64,000 bases of DNA from Natronococcus occultus SP4 (GTDB lineage: Archaea; Halobacteriota; Halobacteria; Halobacteriales; Natrialbaceae). Below the pieces are notes generated by a model. It was not told the DNA's origin, did not search any database, and saw nothing but the letters and a program-made list of their open reading frames with translations. The DNA lies in contig NC_019974.1 in assembly GCF_000328685.1 (NCBI RefSeq), positions 1,107,001 to 1,171,000 on the forward strand, given 5' to 3'. A program made the position numbers and the translations under genes. The first letter of the stretch is position 1. Each line of letters begins with the position of its first letter. Positions 1 through 11,500 of this stretch are shown here, one piece after another.

Positions 1-136
1 CCGTGCCCGTCGAAAGCCGGCGTTAGCAGTGGGTGCAACTGCCATGAGGTAAACTCGCAAAGGGCCCATCGACGAGAGAAGTTCGCAAATGATAAAGATC
101 GATTGGGTGCGAGCGAAGAGTTCCTTATCGGATTAG

Positions 137-2356
<2,220 letters not shown>

Positions 2357-2377
2357 CCGCTCCAGCCTCGGTTCGTC

Positions 2378-2388
2378 GCTATTTTTTC
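2378..2388 (+). terminator. Putative T-rich terminator after katG
   Basis: A run of six T in a GC-rich context lies about 25 nt after the katG stop. Archaeal terminators are commonly oligo-T tracts on the coding strand. The convergent gene ends at 2394, so the tract sits between two converging transcripts. Confidence 0.4.
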
Positions 2389-2393
2389 GCCGC

Positions 2394-3623
2394 CTACGCG
2401 TCCTCGGGCTCCGGCCGAACGACCAGCTCGTCGTCGGTAATATCGCCGATCCGCGAGCGTCGGACGGGGCGGTCGTCGTCGCGCTCGAGCCAGTTCAGCT
2501 TCGCCTTCAGCCGATCCGCCAGCCCCGGCTCCGGATCGACGTACGCGGTATCGCCCTCGACGGCGGTGACGATCCCGATCCGCTCGTCCGACTCGTCGAC
2601 GACGGTTTTTCCCACGTCGTCGTCGTCGAGCTCGCGCACGATCGGCTCGGTTCCGGGGACCGGTTCACCGGTCGCCGTCGTCTCGGCGTCCCCCGCTCTC
2701 GAGTCGACCGTCTCGTACTCCTCGGGGTCGACGAGCTCGCCCTCCAGCACGTCGCTGTCGAGAACCTCCGAGTCGAGCACCTCGGTGTCTTCGAGCGCGA
2801 ACCGTCTGCGGATGCGTTCCTCGACCCGCTCCTCGACGGTGCGGCGCTCGAGCAGCTCGTTTCGCACGAAATCGCCGTCGCCATCGACGTCCTCGCTCCG
2901 GGCGAGCTCCCTATCGACCGACTCGGCGGTGTCTTCCCAGCGCGGAACGGCCTCGAGGACGGACCGTCGGACGCTCTCGGAGTCGGCCCGTGGCTCGCCG
3001 CGGTCGATGTCGACATCGACGACCTCGCTTTCGACGGTGTAGCGTTCGACCGCCGCGATCGTCTCGAGGCGCGACTCGTCTGCCGTCACCGCGACGACGT
3101 CGTCGCCGACGAACTCGGTGTCGACGACCGCCCGCTCGAGGAGTTCGGACTCGACCAGCTCGCGGTCGACGATCTCGCGGTCGACGACCTCGCTCTCGAC
3201 CGTGTCCCGTTCGACGACCCGGCTCTCGCTCTCGACGTCGCTCTCGACGACCTCGGTCGTCACCGTCTCGCCCCGGCGGAGGGCGTCCTCGAGCTCGCTT
3301 CGTTCCCGCGAGGCCCGCTTGAGGGCTCCCTCTCGCTCGAGTACCTCGAACTCGCCGAGTTCGCCGGGCTCGTTCGTCGGCTGGCCGTCGCGGTAGAGAA
3401 CGACCAGCTCGTCGTCCCGGAGCCGCTCGTCGAACGCCGCCCAGGCGTCCGCCGCGTCCTCGTCCGCGTCGAGCTCCTCCCGTCGAGCGAACGAGTAGCC
3501 GTGTCCTTCGCCTCCGTGGGTCGAGACCGGGACGGCATCGCGTGACTCCGCCCACTCGCGGATCCGCTCGGGATCGGTCGTCAATCGTCGTTCCCGCACG
3601 TCGGATGTCGTATCGTCCGCCAT
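2394..3623 (-). CDS. Acidic repeat protein with PRC-barrel-like C-terminus
   Basis: A 409-aa protein with three parts. Residues about 10-100 resemble a small alpha/beta domain seen alone in many prokaryotic hypothetical proteins (pattern RIREWAE...WAAFDERLRDDELVVLYRD). Residues about 115-300 form a low-complexity stretch of alternating hydrophobic and acidic/basic residues with near-repeats such as VESEVVDREIVDRELVESE, probably an extended beta or helical spacer. Residues about 335-400 (DDDDVGKTVVDESDERIGIVTAVEGDTAYVDPEPG) read like a PRC-barrel, a beta-barrel often used in haloarchaeal stress or RNA-related proteins. No signal peptide or membrane span. Function is unknown; stress protection is only a guess. 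It converges with katG. Confidence 0.8.
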   Translation of the reverse strand: MADDTTSDVRERRLTTDPERIREWAESRDAVPVSTHGGEGHGYSFARREELDADEDAADAWAAFDERLRDDELVVLYRDGQPTNEPGELGEFEVLEREGALKRASRERSELEDALRRGETVTTEVVESDVESESRVVERDTVESEVVDREIVDRELVESELLERAVVDTEFVGDDVVAVTADESRLETIAAVERYTVESEVVDVDIDRGEPRADSESVRRSVLEAVPRWEDTAESVDRELARSEDVDGDGDFVRNELLERRTVEERVEERIRRRFALEDTEVLDSEVLDSDVLEGELVDPEEYETVDSRAGDAETTATGEPVPGTEPIVRELDDDDVGKTVVDESDERIGIVTAVEGDTAYVDPEPGLADRLKAKLNWLERDDDRPVRRSRIGDITDDELVVRPEPEDA

Positions 3624-3670
3624 ACGGCCGTTGGCGCCCGGCCGACGCTTCAGCCCGTTGCCGGCGTCTG

Positions 3671-4261
3671 CTACTCCGACTCGTACTCCGCCCAGATGTA
3701 CCGCGTCGCGACGCTGCGGTAGGGACGCCAGTCCGCGGCGATCTCGCGCATCTCCGCGCGGGTGAGCTCGTCGCCGTCGGCGTAGAGGTTCTCGATCCCG
3801 CGCCGAACCGCCAGGTCACCGAGCGGAAGGATGTCGGGTCGTTCGAGGACGAACAGGAGGTACATCCGTGCGGTCCACTCGCCGATACCCCTGATCTCGG
3901 TGAGGGCGTCGACGACCTCCGCGTTCGTCTGATCGGCGAACCCCGCACGCGTGTAGTCGTTCTCCTGAAACGCCCGGGCGGCGTTGCGGACGTACTCGAC
4001 CTTGCTCGGTGAGAGTCCCGCGTCGCGCAGCGCCGCCTCGTCGGCCGCCAGGACGCTCTCGGGTGTCACCTCGCCGTCGAGGACGTCGAACACCCGCTCG
4101 CGGATGGCGGCGGCGCTCGCGGTCGAGACCTGCTGGTTGATAATCGAGATGCAGAGTCGCTCGTACTCGCTCCAGTCCGGTTCGACGTAGGGGTCGTGCC
4201 GGTCGACGAGCTCCGCCATCACGGGATCTTGGCGGAGTACGGGGGCTGCCTCATCTATCAT
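3671..4261 (-). CDS. DNA-3-methyladenine glycosylase II-like (HhH-GPD)
   Basis: Base-excision repair glycosylase that would remove alkylated purines. The 196-aa protein has the helix-hairpin-helix GPD fold: TEIRGIGEWTARMYLL is the hairpin and the catalytic Asp is D149 in LPLGDLAVRRG, as in AlkA. An earlier ATG at 4285 adds eight residues (MFRIRSLR) not expected for the family, so the start at 4261 (MIDEAAP) is preferred. It lies about 75 nt after the stop of the flavoprotein gene on the same strand, so cotranscription is possible. AlkA rather than MutY/Nth is favoured because no Fe-S cysteine cluster is present. Confidence 0.85.
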   Translation of the reverse strand: MIDEAAPVLRQDPVMAELVDRHDPYVEPDWSEYERLCISIINQQVSTASAAAIRERVFDVLDGEVTPESVLAADEAALRDAGLSPSKVEYVRNAARAFQENDYTRAGFADQTNAEVVDALTEIRGIGEWTARMYLLFVLERPDILPLGDLAVRRGIENLYADGDELTRAEMREIAADWRPYRSVATRYIWAEYESE

Positions 4262-4336
4262 GCGCAGTGATCGGATGCGAAACACGGTGCCGGGGGCGCA
4301 TATGCGTCTCGCTTGCGCGGGGACGACAAGGCGGCG

Positions 4337-6193
4337 TCACTCGAGGTGGTGGTAGTCGAGTTCGTATCCTTCCTCGAGTGCCTCCCGAACCGGCTCGCTC
4401 GGCTCGCCGACGCCGCGGCGCCGAATCGAGAGGTCTCCGTCGTCGACCGAGAGGACGAGGTTGACACGCCAGTCCGTCGCCGTCTCCGGGTGGTCGGTCC
4501 GATAGTGGGCTCCTCGGGATTCGGTTCGCTCGAGGGCCGTCCGGAGCAACGCTTCGGCGACGGTAAGGCTAACGGAGAGATCGACCGCGTACTCGAACGA
4601 CCGCGAGGTGCGGTCGCCGTCGATCCTGAGCTCCGCCGTTCGCGCACGGAGCTCGTCGAGGCGATCGAGCCCTTCGCGGAGTCCCGCCTCGTCCCGGAGG
4701 ATCCCCGCGTGCTCCCACAACAGTTCGCCGAGTTCCTCGAGGATCGCCTCCGGAGTGTGCTCGCCGTCGGCGGCCGAAAGTCCCGCGAGCGCCCGGAACT
4801 CCCGCTCGGCGAACGCGCGCTGTCCGTCCTCGACGGTCGGCTCGCGGTCGTCGGGGATCACCGCGCTTGCGACGTACTCGCCGATGAGCTTCCCGATCGT
4901 GACGGTTTCGGCCAGCGAGTTGCCGCCGAGGCGGTTCGCGCCGTGGACGCCGGCGACGGCCTCGCCGACGGCGTACAGCCCCTCGACGCCGGTCTCGCCC
5001 GTCCGGAAGTCGATGTCGACCCCACCCATCGTGTAGTGGGCCGTCGGTGCGACCTCCATCGGTTCTGCAGTGATGTCGACACCCAGCGACTCGAAGCGCT
5101 CGACCATCGACGGGAGCCGGTCGCGAACGTAGTCGTCGTCTCGGTGGGAGATATCGAGGAAGACGCCGCCGTTCTCCGTTCCTCGTCCCTCACGGACCTC
5201 CCGAGCGATCGCCCTGGCGACGACGTCGCGGGCGTCGAGTTCCATCTGGTCGGGCGAGTATCGTTCCATAAACCGCTCTCCCTCCGCGTTGTAGAGCCGC
5301 CCTCCCTCGCCGCGGACCGCCTCGGTCACCAGGCGGCCGTCCCACTCTTCGCCGTAGCGCTCGCCGACCATTCCCGTCGGGTGAAACTGGACGAACTCGG
5401 CGTCGAGCAGCCGGGCGCCGGCCTCGAGCGCGAGCGCCTGAGCGTCGCCGTTGTTCTCGTCGTCCCGCGAGGAGTGGCGATCGTAGAGCGCGGAGAACCC
5501 GCCTGCGGCGACCACGACGTGCTCGCTCCGGAAGAGCAGGCCGCGACCGGTCTCCATATCGAAGCCGATGGCACCCGAGACGCGCTGACCGTCCGAGAGC
5601 AGCCGCGTGATCATCACGTTCTCGCGGTAGGGGATCTCGAGTTCGCGGGCACGGTCGATCAACGTCTCGAGCATCGCCTCGCCAGTTCGATCGCCCACGA
5701 AACACGTGCGGCGGTACGACTGGGCGCCGAAGTACCGCTGGTTGATCTCGCCGTCATCGGTACGGTCCAGCGGCATCCCCCACTCCTCGAGTTCACGGAT
5801 CCGATCCGGCATATGCCTCGCCGTCAGCTCGACGGCCTCGGGATCGTTCAGGTGATGGCCCTCGTTCAGCGTATCGGCCGCGTGGACGGTCCAGTCGTCC
5901 TCGGAGTCGAGCGAGCCGAGCGCGGCGTTGACGCCGCCGGCCGCCCAGGTCGTGTGGGCGTCGCCGTGGTCGCGCTTGCCGATCACGAGCGGCTCGACGC
6001 CCGCCTCGGCGAGCGCGATCGCGACGCGTGCTCCCGCCGCTCCGGCGCCGATGACGAGCACCGGCGTCGTGACGATGTCGTACTCGATCCCGTCAGCCGC
6101 GGTCTCGTCCGCGTCCTCGAGACGGCGTTCGACGCCACCGAGCTCGGCCGCGGGTACCGAACTGTCGCCTTCGCCGCGTGGTGTTCGAGCCAT
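4337..6193 (-). CDS. Fumarate reductase/L-aspartate oxidase-family flavoprotein
   Basis: A 618-aa FAD-dependent oxidoreductase of the succinate dehydrogenase/fumarate reductase flavoprotein family. The Rossmann motif is VIGAGAAGARVA near residue 45. Substrate-binding and catalytic signatures are TTWAAGGVNAAL, VQFHPTGM, VTEAVRGEGG, HYTMGGVDI and GANRLGGNSLAE, so dicarboxylate chemistry is likely. A C-terminal helical domain (about 470-570) matches family length. No sdhB/C/D genes adjoin it, so it is probably not the respiratory SdhA. It could be an L-aspartate oxidase (NAD synthesis) or a soluble fumarate reductase; sequence alone does not decide. About 40 N-terminal residues before the FAD fold are acidic and may be disordered. 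Confidence 0.85.
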   Translation of the reverse strand: MARTPRGEGDSSVPAAELGGVERRLEDADETAADGIEYDIVTTPVLVIGAGAAGARVAIALAEAGVEPLVIGKRDHGDAHTTWAAGGVNAALGSLDSEDDWTVHAADTLNEGHHLNDPEAVELTARHMPDRIRELEEWGMPLDRTDDGEINQRYFGAQSYRRTCFVGDRTGEAMLETLIDRARELEIPYRENVMITRLLSDGQRVSGAIGFDMETGRGLLFRSEHVVVAAGGFSALYDRHSSRDDENNGDAQALALEAGARLLDAEFVQFHPTGMVGERYGEEWDGRLVTEAVRGEGGRLYNAEGERFMERYSPDQMELDARDVVARAIAREVREGRGTENGGVFLDISHRDDDYVRDRLPSMVERFESLGVDITAEPMEVAPTAHYTMGGVDIDFRTGETGVEGLYAVGEAVAGVHGANRLGGNSLAETVTIGKLIGEYVASAVIPDDREPTVEDGQRAFAEREFRALAGLSAADGEHTPEAILEELGELLWEHAGILRDEAGLREGLDRLDELRARTAELRIDGDRTSRSFEYAVDLSVSLTVAEALLRTALERTESRGAHYRTDHPETATDWRVNLVLSVDDGDLSIRRRGVGEPSEPVREALEEGYELDYHHLE

Positions 6194-6346
6194 ACTCTAT
6201 CTCGGGGCCGAACCGGTTTAGGTGCGTCACCGAACGATGCAACCACCGTCAAGAACGCCTGAAACGCCGCTCCTGTCCCGATCCTGTCGGGGCCGGATGT
6301 CGACGGCCGACCACTTACCACAGTCGCTGCCGTAGTGGATGGTCGG

Positions 6347-6883
6347 ATGCAACCCGTCGTCCACCTCGCGGTCGGCTATCTCTGTTACGCAGCGTACGCC
6401 CGCTGGCGTCGTGACGACGTGCCCGCCGAGACGCCGGCGCTCGTCGCGATCGTCGGCGCGGGACTCGCGGATCTGATCGACAAACCGCTTCACGCCGCGG
6501 ACGTCGTCCCCGTGGGACGGACGATCGGCCACTCGCTGCTGTTTGTCGTCCCGCTCGTCGCTGTCGTCTGGCTGCTGGCACGGCGTCGGGACCGCGAACT
6601 GCTGGGGGTCGCCTTCGCGATCGGTTACGGCTCGCACATCGCGACCGACATCCCCTGGCACGTCCTCTCGGGCGACTACGACGAGCTGGGCTTTTTGCTG
6701 TGGCCGATCACCCACATGCCCGAGTACTCCGGGGTCAAACCCCTCGGGACGGTTCCCGGCCTCGGCATCGAAGCAACGACGCTGTGGCTCGAGGCGGTCA
6801 TCCTCGTCGCAAGCATCGGGCTCTGGATAGCCGACGGCTACCCGGGGACGGCACCGATTCGGCGGGTAGTCCGTCGGTCGTGA
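6347..6883 (+). CDS. YdjM-like membrane-bound metal-dependent hydrolase
   Basis: A 178-aa polytopic membrane protein with four hydrophobic segments (for example TIGHSLLFVVPLVAVVWLL and TTLWLEAVILVASIGLWI). Conserved polar residues include VVHLAVGYL near the N-terminus, DLIDKPLHA, RTIGHSLLF, and YGSHIATDIPWH. These His/Asp positions match the DUF457/YdjM family of predicted membrane metal-dependent hydrolases. The ATG at 6347 is chosen over an in-frame GTG at 6335. It is divergent from the flavoprotein gene with about 150 nt between them. Substrate unknown. Confidence 0.8.
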   Translation: MQPVVHLAVGYLCYAAYARWRRDDVPAETPALVAIVGAGLADLIDKPLHAADVVPVGRTIGHSLLFVVPLVAVVWLLARRRDRELLGVAFAIGYGSHIATDIPWHVLSGDYDELGFLLWPITHMPEYSGVKPLGTVPGLGIEATTLWLEAVILVASIGLWIADGYPGTAPIRRVVRRS

Positions 6884-6946
6884 CGTGATCGACGCTTGCG
6901 GCTGAGACCACACGACAGCCCAATTACCTAAAATCAGGCGCTAAGG

Positions 6947-7005
6947 CCCCGTCCTCAAGGAGCAACGCAGGGAGCGAAGCGACCGAGTAGCGCAGTAGGG
7001 CGGGG
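6947..7005 (+). repeat. Left-end imperfect hairpin of the TnpB element
   Basis: Arms CCCCGTCCT (6947-6955) and AGGGCGGGG (6997-7005) pair with one mismatch around a loop that repeats short GCGAAGCGACCGAG-like pieces. It mirrors the right-end hairpin in stem sequence and in the CTCAAGGAGC motif. This fits the subterminal hairpins of IS200/IS605 elements. Confidence 0.6.
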
Positions 7006-7070
7006 ATACAGCGCCGTCATCGTCTCACATACACCCTGCAACGACCGGCCCACAGGCCTACCGACGCGTT

Positions 7071-7077
7071 TATCAGT
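7071..7077 (+). promoter_or_regulatory. Box A for the DUF2080-tnpB transcript
   Basis: TTTATCA lies 25-31 nt before the ATG at 7102, the spacing expected for a leaderless transcript of the DUF2080 and tnpB genes. Confidence 0.5.
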
Positions 7078-7101
7078 TCCGACAATGTATCTACATCGTA
7101 C

Positions 7102-7245
7102 ATGGAACAGTTCACAATCAACGGCCACGAAGTCGTGGACGGCGACGTGAAAGCCACAGGTAACGGCGCTCACGTCTACGTCCCGAAACGCTGGCGTGGC
7201 GCGGACGTGAAAGTCGTCCGTACTTCTGACCCCGACGACGAATAG
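7102..7245 (+). CDS. DUF2080 transposon-associated protein
   Basis: A 47-aa protein (MEQFTINGHEVVDG...YVPKRWRGADVKVV...DDE) that matches the DUF2080 family, found in archaea directly before tnpB. It has a short beta-rich body resembling swapped-hairpin DNA-binding proteins (phrase AHVYVPKRW). Its TAG stop abuts the tnpB ATG, so the two are probably translated from one mRNA. Possibly a regulator or DNA-end binding accessory; its role is not established. Confidence 0.8.
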   Translation: MEQFTINGHEVVDGDVKATGNGAHVYVPKRWRGADVKVVRTSDPDDE

Positions 7246-8478
7246 ATGAACTACAACTACAGGTATCAGCTAAACCCGTCTGACGACCTCCGCGAGCGAT
7301 TCGCATGGACTGTCGATACCTGTAGGCAGGTCTACAACCATTTCCTCCACCGCCTCAACCGCCACGACGATACGTCGTCGTCGTACTCCGAGCAGAAGCG
7401 TCTGCCGGACCTGAAAGACTGGTGGAATGACCTGCGAGACGTTCACTCGAAGGTGTTGCAGAAAGTCGTTCAGCGGTTGTACGACAACCTCTCGACGCTC
7501 AACAGCCGGAAGCAGAACGGCTACAGCGTCGGGGAGTTGAAGTGGAAAGCACCGGGCGAGTACCAATCGTTCACCTACAGCCAGTCCGGCTTCAAACTCA
7601 AAAACACGAGTGGTCGGACCCGACTGTGGCTCTCGAAGATTGGTGACATTCCCATTACTTTCCACCGCGACCTGCCCGACGACGCCACCATCAAGACCGT
7701 CACTGTCAAACGCGAACCCACCGGCAAGTGGTACGCCATCCTCGGCGTCGAAACCCCCGACGACCCACCCGAGAAGCCCGACGAGGTGACTGACGCTGTT
7801 GGTATCGACGTGGGTATCCTAAAATACGTCCACGACAGCGACGGGACCGCCGTCGAGTCGCCTGACCTTTCCGACGAACGCGAGCGGTTAGAACGCGCCC
7901 AACGTAACCTCTCGCGGAAGGAACACGGCTCGAACAATTGGGAGGAACAGCGCAAGACGGTCGCTCGACGCCACGCTGACCTGAAGCGCAAGCGTCGAGA
8001 CTTCTTGCACAAACTCTCGGCGTACTACGCCCGCGAGTACGACCTTGTCGCGGTCGAGGACTTGGATACGAAAGGACTGGTTGAGCTTCCGGGCAACTCT
8101 CGGAGCCGCGCCGGGGCCTCGTGGGGGATGTTCCTGCGAATGCTCGAATACAAGTGCGAGCGGGAAGGAACGTACTTCGTCGCCGTGGACCCCCGAGGCA
8201 CGACCAAAGAGTGCGCGTCATGTGGCGTCGAGACGGACAAGCCGTTGTGGGTACGCAAGCATTCGTGTCCGTCGTGTGGGTTCGAGGCAGACAGAGACGC
8301 GAATGCGTCGTGGAACATCCTTTCTCGCGGTCTCGAACAAGTAGGGGCGGGCTGTCCCGAATCAACGCCTGTGGAGACTGCGCTCCCTACGGGAACCCAT
8401 TCGGTTCCTGCAAAGCGCGTCATCGAAGCAGGAAGCCCCACCCTCAAGGAGCGAACCGCGTCAGCGGTGAGCGAGTAG
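7246..8478 (+). CDS. tnpB: RNA-guided endonuclease TnpB (IS1341-type)
   Basis: A 410-aa TnpB, the ancestor-like relative of Cas12. In characterised members it is an RNA-guided DNA nuclease that helps retain the element. The RuvC acidic residues are visible: D188 in GIDVGILK, E271 in VAVEDLD and D351 in DRDANASWN. A zinc ribbon (CASCG...CPSCG) lies between the last two. The reading frame is intact and all three catalytic residues are present, so activity is plausible. The stop codon TAG (8476-8478) lies inside the 3' arm of the right-end hairpin. The C-terminus therefore overlaps the region that in related systems forms the guide (omega) RNA scaffold. Confidence 0.93.
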   Translation: MNYNYRYQLNPSDDLRERFAWTVDTCRQVYNHFLHRLNRHDDTSSSYSEQKRLPDLKDWWNDLRDVHSKVLQKVVQRLYDNLSTLNSRKQNGYSVGELKWKAPGEYQSFTYSQSGFKLKNTSGRTRLWLSKIGDIPITFHRDLPDDATIKTVTVKREPTGKWYAILGVETPDDPPEKPDEVTDAVGIDVGILKYVHDSDGTAVESPDLSDERERLERAQRNLSRKEHGSNNWEEQRKTVARRHADLKRKRRDFLHKLSAYYAREYDLVAVEDLDTKGLVELPGNSRSRAGASWGMFLRMLEYKCEREGTYFVAVDPRGTTKECASCGVETDKPLWVRKHSCPSCGFEADRDANASWNILSRGLEQVGAGCPESTPVETALPTGTHSVPAKRVIEAGSPTLKERTASAVSE

Positions 8479-8485
8479 GGTGGGG
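8436..8485 (+). ncRNA. Right-end hairpin, likely omega-RNA 3' scaffold
   Basis: Perfect 9-bp arms CCCCACCCT (8436-8444) and AGGGTGGGG (8477-8485) enclose a second hairpin (ACCGC-GTCA-GCGGT). In TnpB systems the guide RNA scaffold comes from the 3' end of tnpB and ends at the transposon right end, with the guide read from flanking DNA. The guide would then begin near 8490. The structure is seen; that it is transcribed and bound by TnpB is inferred. Confidence 0.5.
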
Positions 8486-8552
8486 AGGAAGTCACCGTCC
8501 GTGGAGGGCATGAATCGTCCAGCTCGGCAACGCAAACACCCGTTGCTGTAAG

Positions 8553-11500
8553 TCAGACGTCGGTCCAGGACGTCTCCAAGCCGCCGTTCTCGTTGGCATC
8601 ATCCTCGCTGTCGTGCTCTTCCGACTGCTGTTCAGGATCCGGCTGAGGCTCTGGCGTTTCGGGCGCAGGTGCGGGTTCCTCAGGTTCCCGAAGCGGCTCC
8701 ACGTCCGGCGAACCGTCGCTTTCGTCGTCAGCAATCCTCGCGTCAGACTTAGGCATACCAGTCTCAACGCTACCGGTCGAGCCATCTAGCCAGGCCTCGA
8801 TCGGAATCGCCTCTTCGGAATCGACGTCAAACATGAGCAGCTCAGTCTCACCCTCGAGGTCACGGTCGTCGTTCGGCACAATAGCGATCCGGAACGCCTC
8901 GGGATCAGGAACCGAATCGTGGCCGTACTCGCGGAACATCGCCTCGGGAATCACGGGCTCGTAGATATACGTCCACTCGTCGGTGAGAGGGCTCTTCGCA
9001 CCGTACTTCCGTTCGACGTCGCCGTCACGTTCAACGACGTAGTTGGTGTCCTCGGGATCGTAGTGAACAGTCGCCGGCGCGTCGCTGGGATCGCGCTTCC
9101 GGTAGTCCTCGGGCCCATCGAACCGAAGGTAGGTCTCGTCGGTGTCCCGGTCGCGACAGACAATCGTTCCGTCCTCAAGCTCGACCCACTTTGTTGAAGC
9201 GTCGCCTGGGACAATCGCGAGCTTCTCAATACCGGTATCGTCACCGGACAGCTCGAGCTGCCCACGAGTGTAGAACTTCCGGGCGACTCCTGTCGGTGTC
9301 CGTACCGATACAAACGGATCGCTACCGTCGGCACCGAAGATTGACGCAAGGCGCTCGGCGTTGTTCGTCAGCCCATCGTCGCCACCGTCACCGACGACGA
9401 AAAGCAGCTGTTCGGGACTCGGGGCCTTCGCCGCGTTCTTGATCGGGCCGCCGGGCTTCGAGAGTCCCTTCGACTCCGCTTCAATATACAATGTATCCGT
9501 TCCCGAGAGCTCGAGGACGTCGGGGTACTCTTCTTCAAGGCGCGAGCGAGCGATCTGCTCGCGCTCGTCGTCCGAGAGGTCGCCATCAGGGACGATCGAT
9601 GGCGGGACCTCACCGACCGCGTCGGGTAACTCATCACCGTCTTGGGTCGGTAACTGCATCTCGTACCCAGACCGTGTCCCCCACTCGTAGACCTCACGAA
9701 GCATATGTCGGTGCTTGCTCTTCCCGCCTGATCCACCCGAGCCAGTCTCGAGACCGATCTGACCGCGACCCTCGGGTGTAACCGTGATCTCCAGCCCATC
9801 GCTCGTACTCCGCTGCTCGAGAGCACCAACCGCCTCAAGCCGTTCAACGATATTCGAGGCCTGCGTATACTCGAGGCCAGTTGCGTCGGTCACTGCCTGC
9901 TCTGCGGCGGGTGTCTCGACCGAGTCAGACTTGGCACGGATCGTCTCGTCGTAGATCGCCTTCAGCGCTGTCTGAGCAGCTTCGACGTCGTCGACATCCA
10001 TCGGTTCCTCGACGTCCGCTTCGGTGTTCTCACGGCCAGCTGCGTCGGCTGCCTCCGACTGTCCAGTGCCGGTAAAGAACAGATCGTCCAGGACCTCCCG
10101 CCCGGACTGGCGTTCGATCCCATAGCGTTCGGTCGACTGTTGGATCAGCTCGAACGCGTCCTCGATCGAGTGCAGCGGCGGGTATGGTGGCGTCAGTTTC
10201 GCCATGAACGAGTCGTCCTCATGACGCAGCTTCGTTTGAGCGTGATAGTCGGGAATCTGTGTCAGGTCCTGTGGATCCTTCCCGCCGAACCGATCGGACA
10301 ACGCTCGAGCTTCGTCGGGTAACAGCGGATTCAGCGAAACTAGCGTGTTACAGTTCGAGAGAATCGCCTGTTGAGCCTCGGCATCCAACTGATGGAGCGT
10401 CTGTGTCGCCAACAGCAATCCAAGCTTCTTCGACCGGGCTTTCGTGAGCATCTTGTCGATCTGTGACGCCTCAGTGAGGACGTCGTCACACTCGTCGATC
10501 ATCAGGAAGTACGGGTCGTAATCCCCGCCGGAGGTGTTCGCCCCTGCAAGCTCGCGAACCTTCTTCTCCGAGGGATTGATCCGGTCGTTCACACAGGTCC
10601 AGACGCGGCGCATGACCGCCGTCGCGACCATCCGCTTTGCTTCACCCGGAAGGTCGTTCTTGCAGATGATGATCTTGCCCTCGTTGACTGCCTCCGCGAT
10701 CGAGACATCGGACTCACGTTGAGCGAGAATCTGGCGCGTGATCGGATTCTCTACCCAGTCCTTTAGCCGACCGACGAGTGCGTCGAGCTCTTGCTCAGTC
10801 AACTCCTCAGCGATCTGTCGCGTGTAGACCTCGAGGAACGCGATGTCATCGTCGTCAGCCGACGCAATGAGATCCGCATACTGTCTCCGATTTTCCTCGT
10901 CAAGCAACGCGTAGTATAGCTCGAGTGGCGTGAACTCGAACTCGTGGCGAATCATCCCTCGGACCATCGTCTTCATCACACGGTCCATCCGGTTCCCCCA
11001 GAAGTCGCCAGCCTTCAACAGCTCCTTGAAGTCGTCGACGATCCCCTCGATCTCCTCGTCGAACCCAGTCTCGTCGGGATCGTGGTAGGTCTCGAAGAGG
11101 TTGAACCCGACCGACTTGTCCAGGAAGTCGTCTCCCGGTGCGATGTAGATCACATCGTCCCAGCGGTCTTCCGGCACCCGCCGAAGCAGATCGTAGATAT
11201 CGTCACCCTTCGGATCGATGATCGTGACGCCGTGGCCGCCGTACATCAATGCGACGGCGTCGTTGTACATCTTCGTCGTCTTTCCGGTCCCAGTTGAGCC
11301 ACCGTAGAAGACGTGTCGAAAGAGTCGATCAAACTCGACCGGCACCTCGCGACCGGAGCTCTCCGAAACGCCGATCCAGAGTGGCTGTCGAGGTTTGGCT
11401 TGTGCGTTCTCGATCATCGCTCGAGGCCACGCGCCGGCGTAGGTTTCGACCTCTTCTTCGACCGGATCGTAGCGTTGTATGGCCCACTCCTTGTTGTTAA

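Larger units (their letters stand above)
6941..8492 (+). mobile_element. IS1341-type (IS200/IS605 family, TnpB-only) element
   Basis: A compact element of about 1.55 kb bounded by two related hairpin ends, both containing the motif CTCAAGGAGC. It holds a DUF2080 gene and tnpB but no tnpA (Y1 transposase), so it would need a TnpA in trans to move. The right end follows the pattern GGAAGCCCC-stem-GGGGAGGAAGTCA common to IS200/IS605 TnpB elements. Exact cleavage points and target are not determinable here. Confidence 0.8.

Noticed and set aside
4337-6193. Respiratory succinate dehydrogenase SdhA
   Set aside because: No sdhB, C or D genes are next to it; general flavoprotein family call retained instead.
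4313-6262. 649-aa open frame opposite the flavoprotein gene
   Set aside because: Antisense shadow; the minus-strand flavoprotein carries clear FAD and catalytic motifs.
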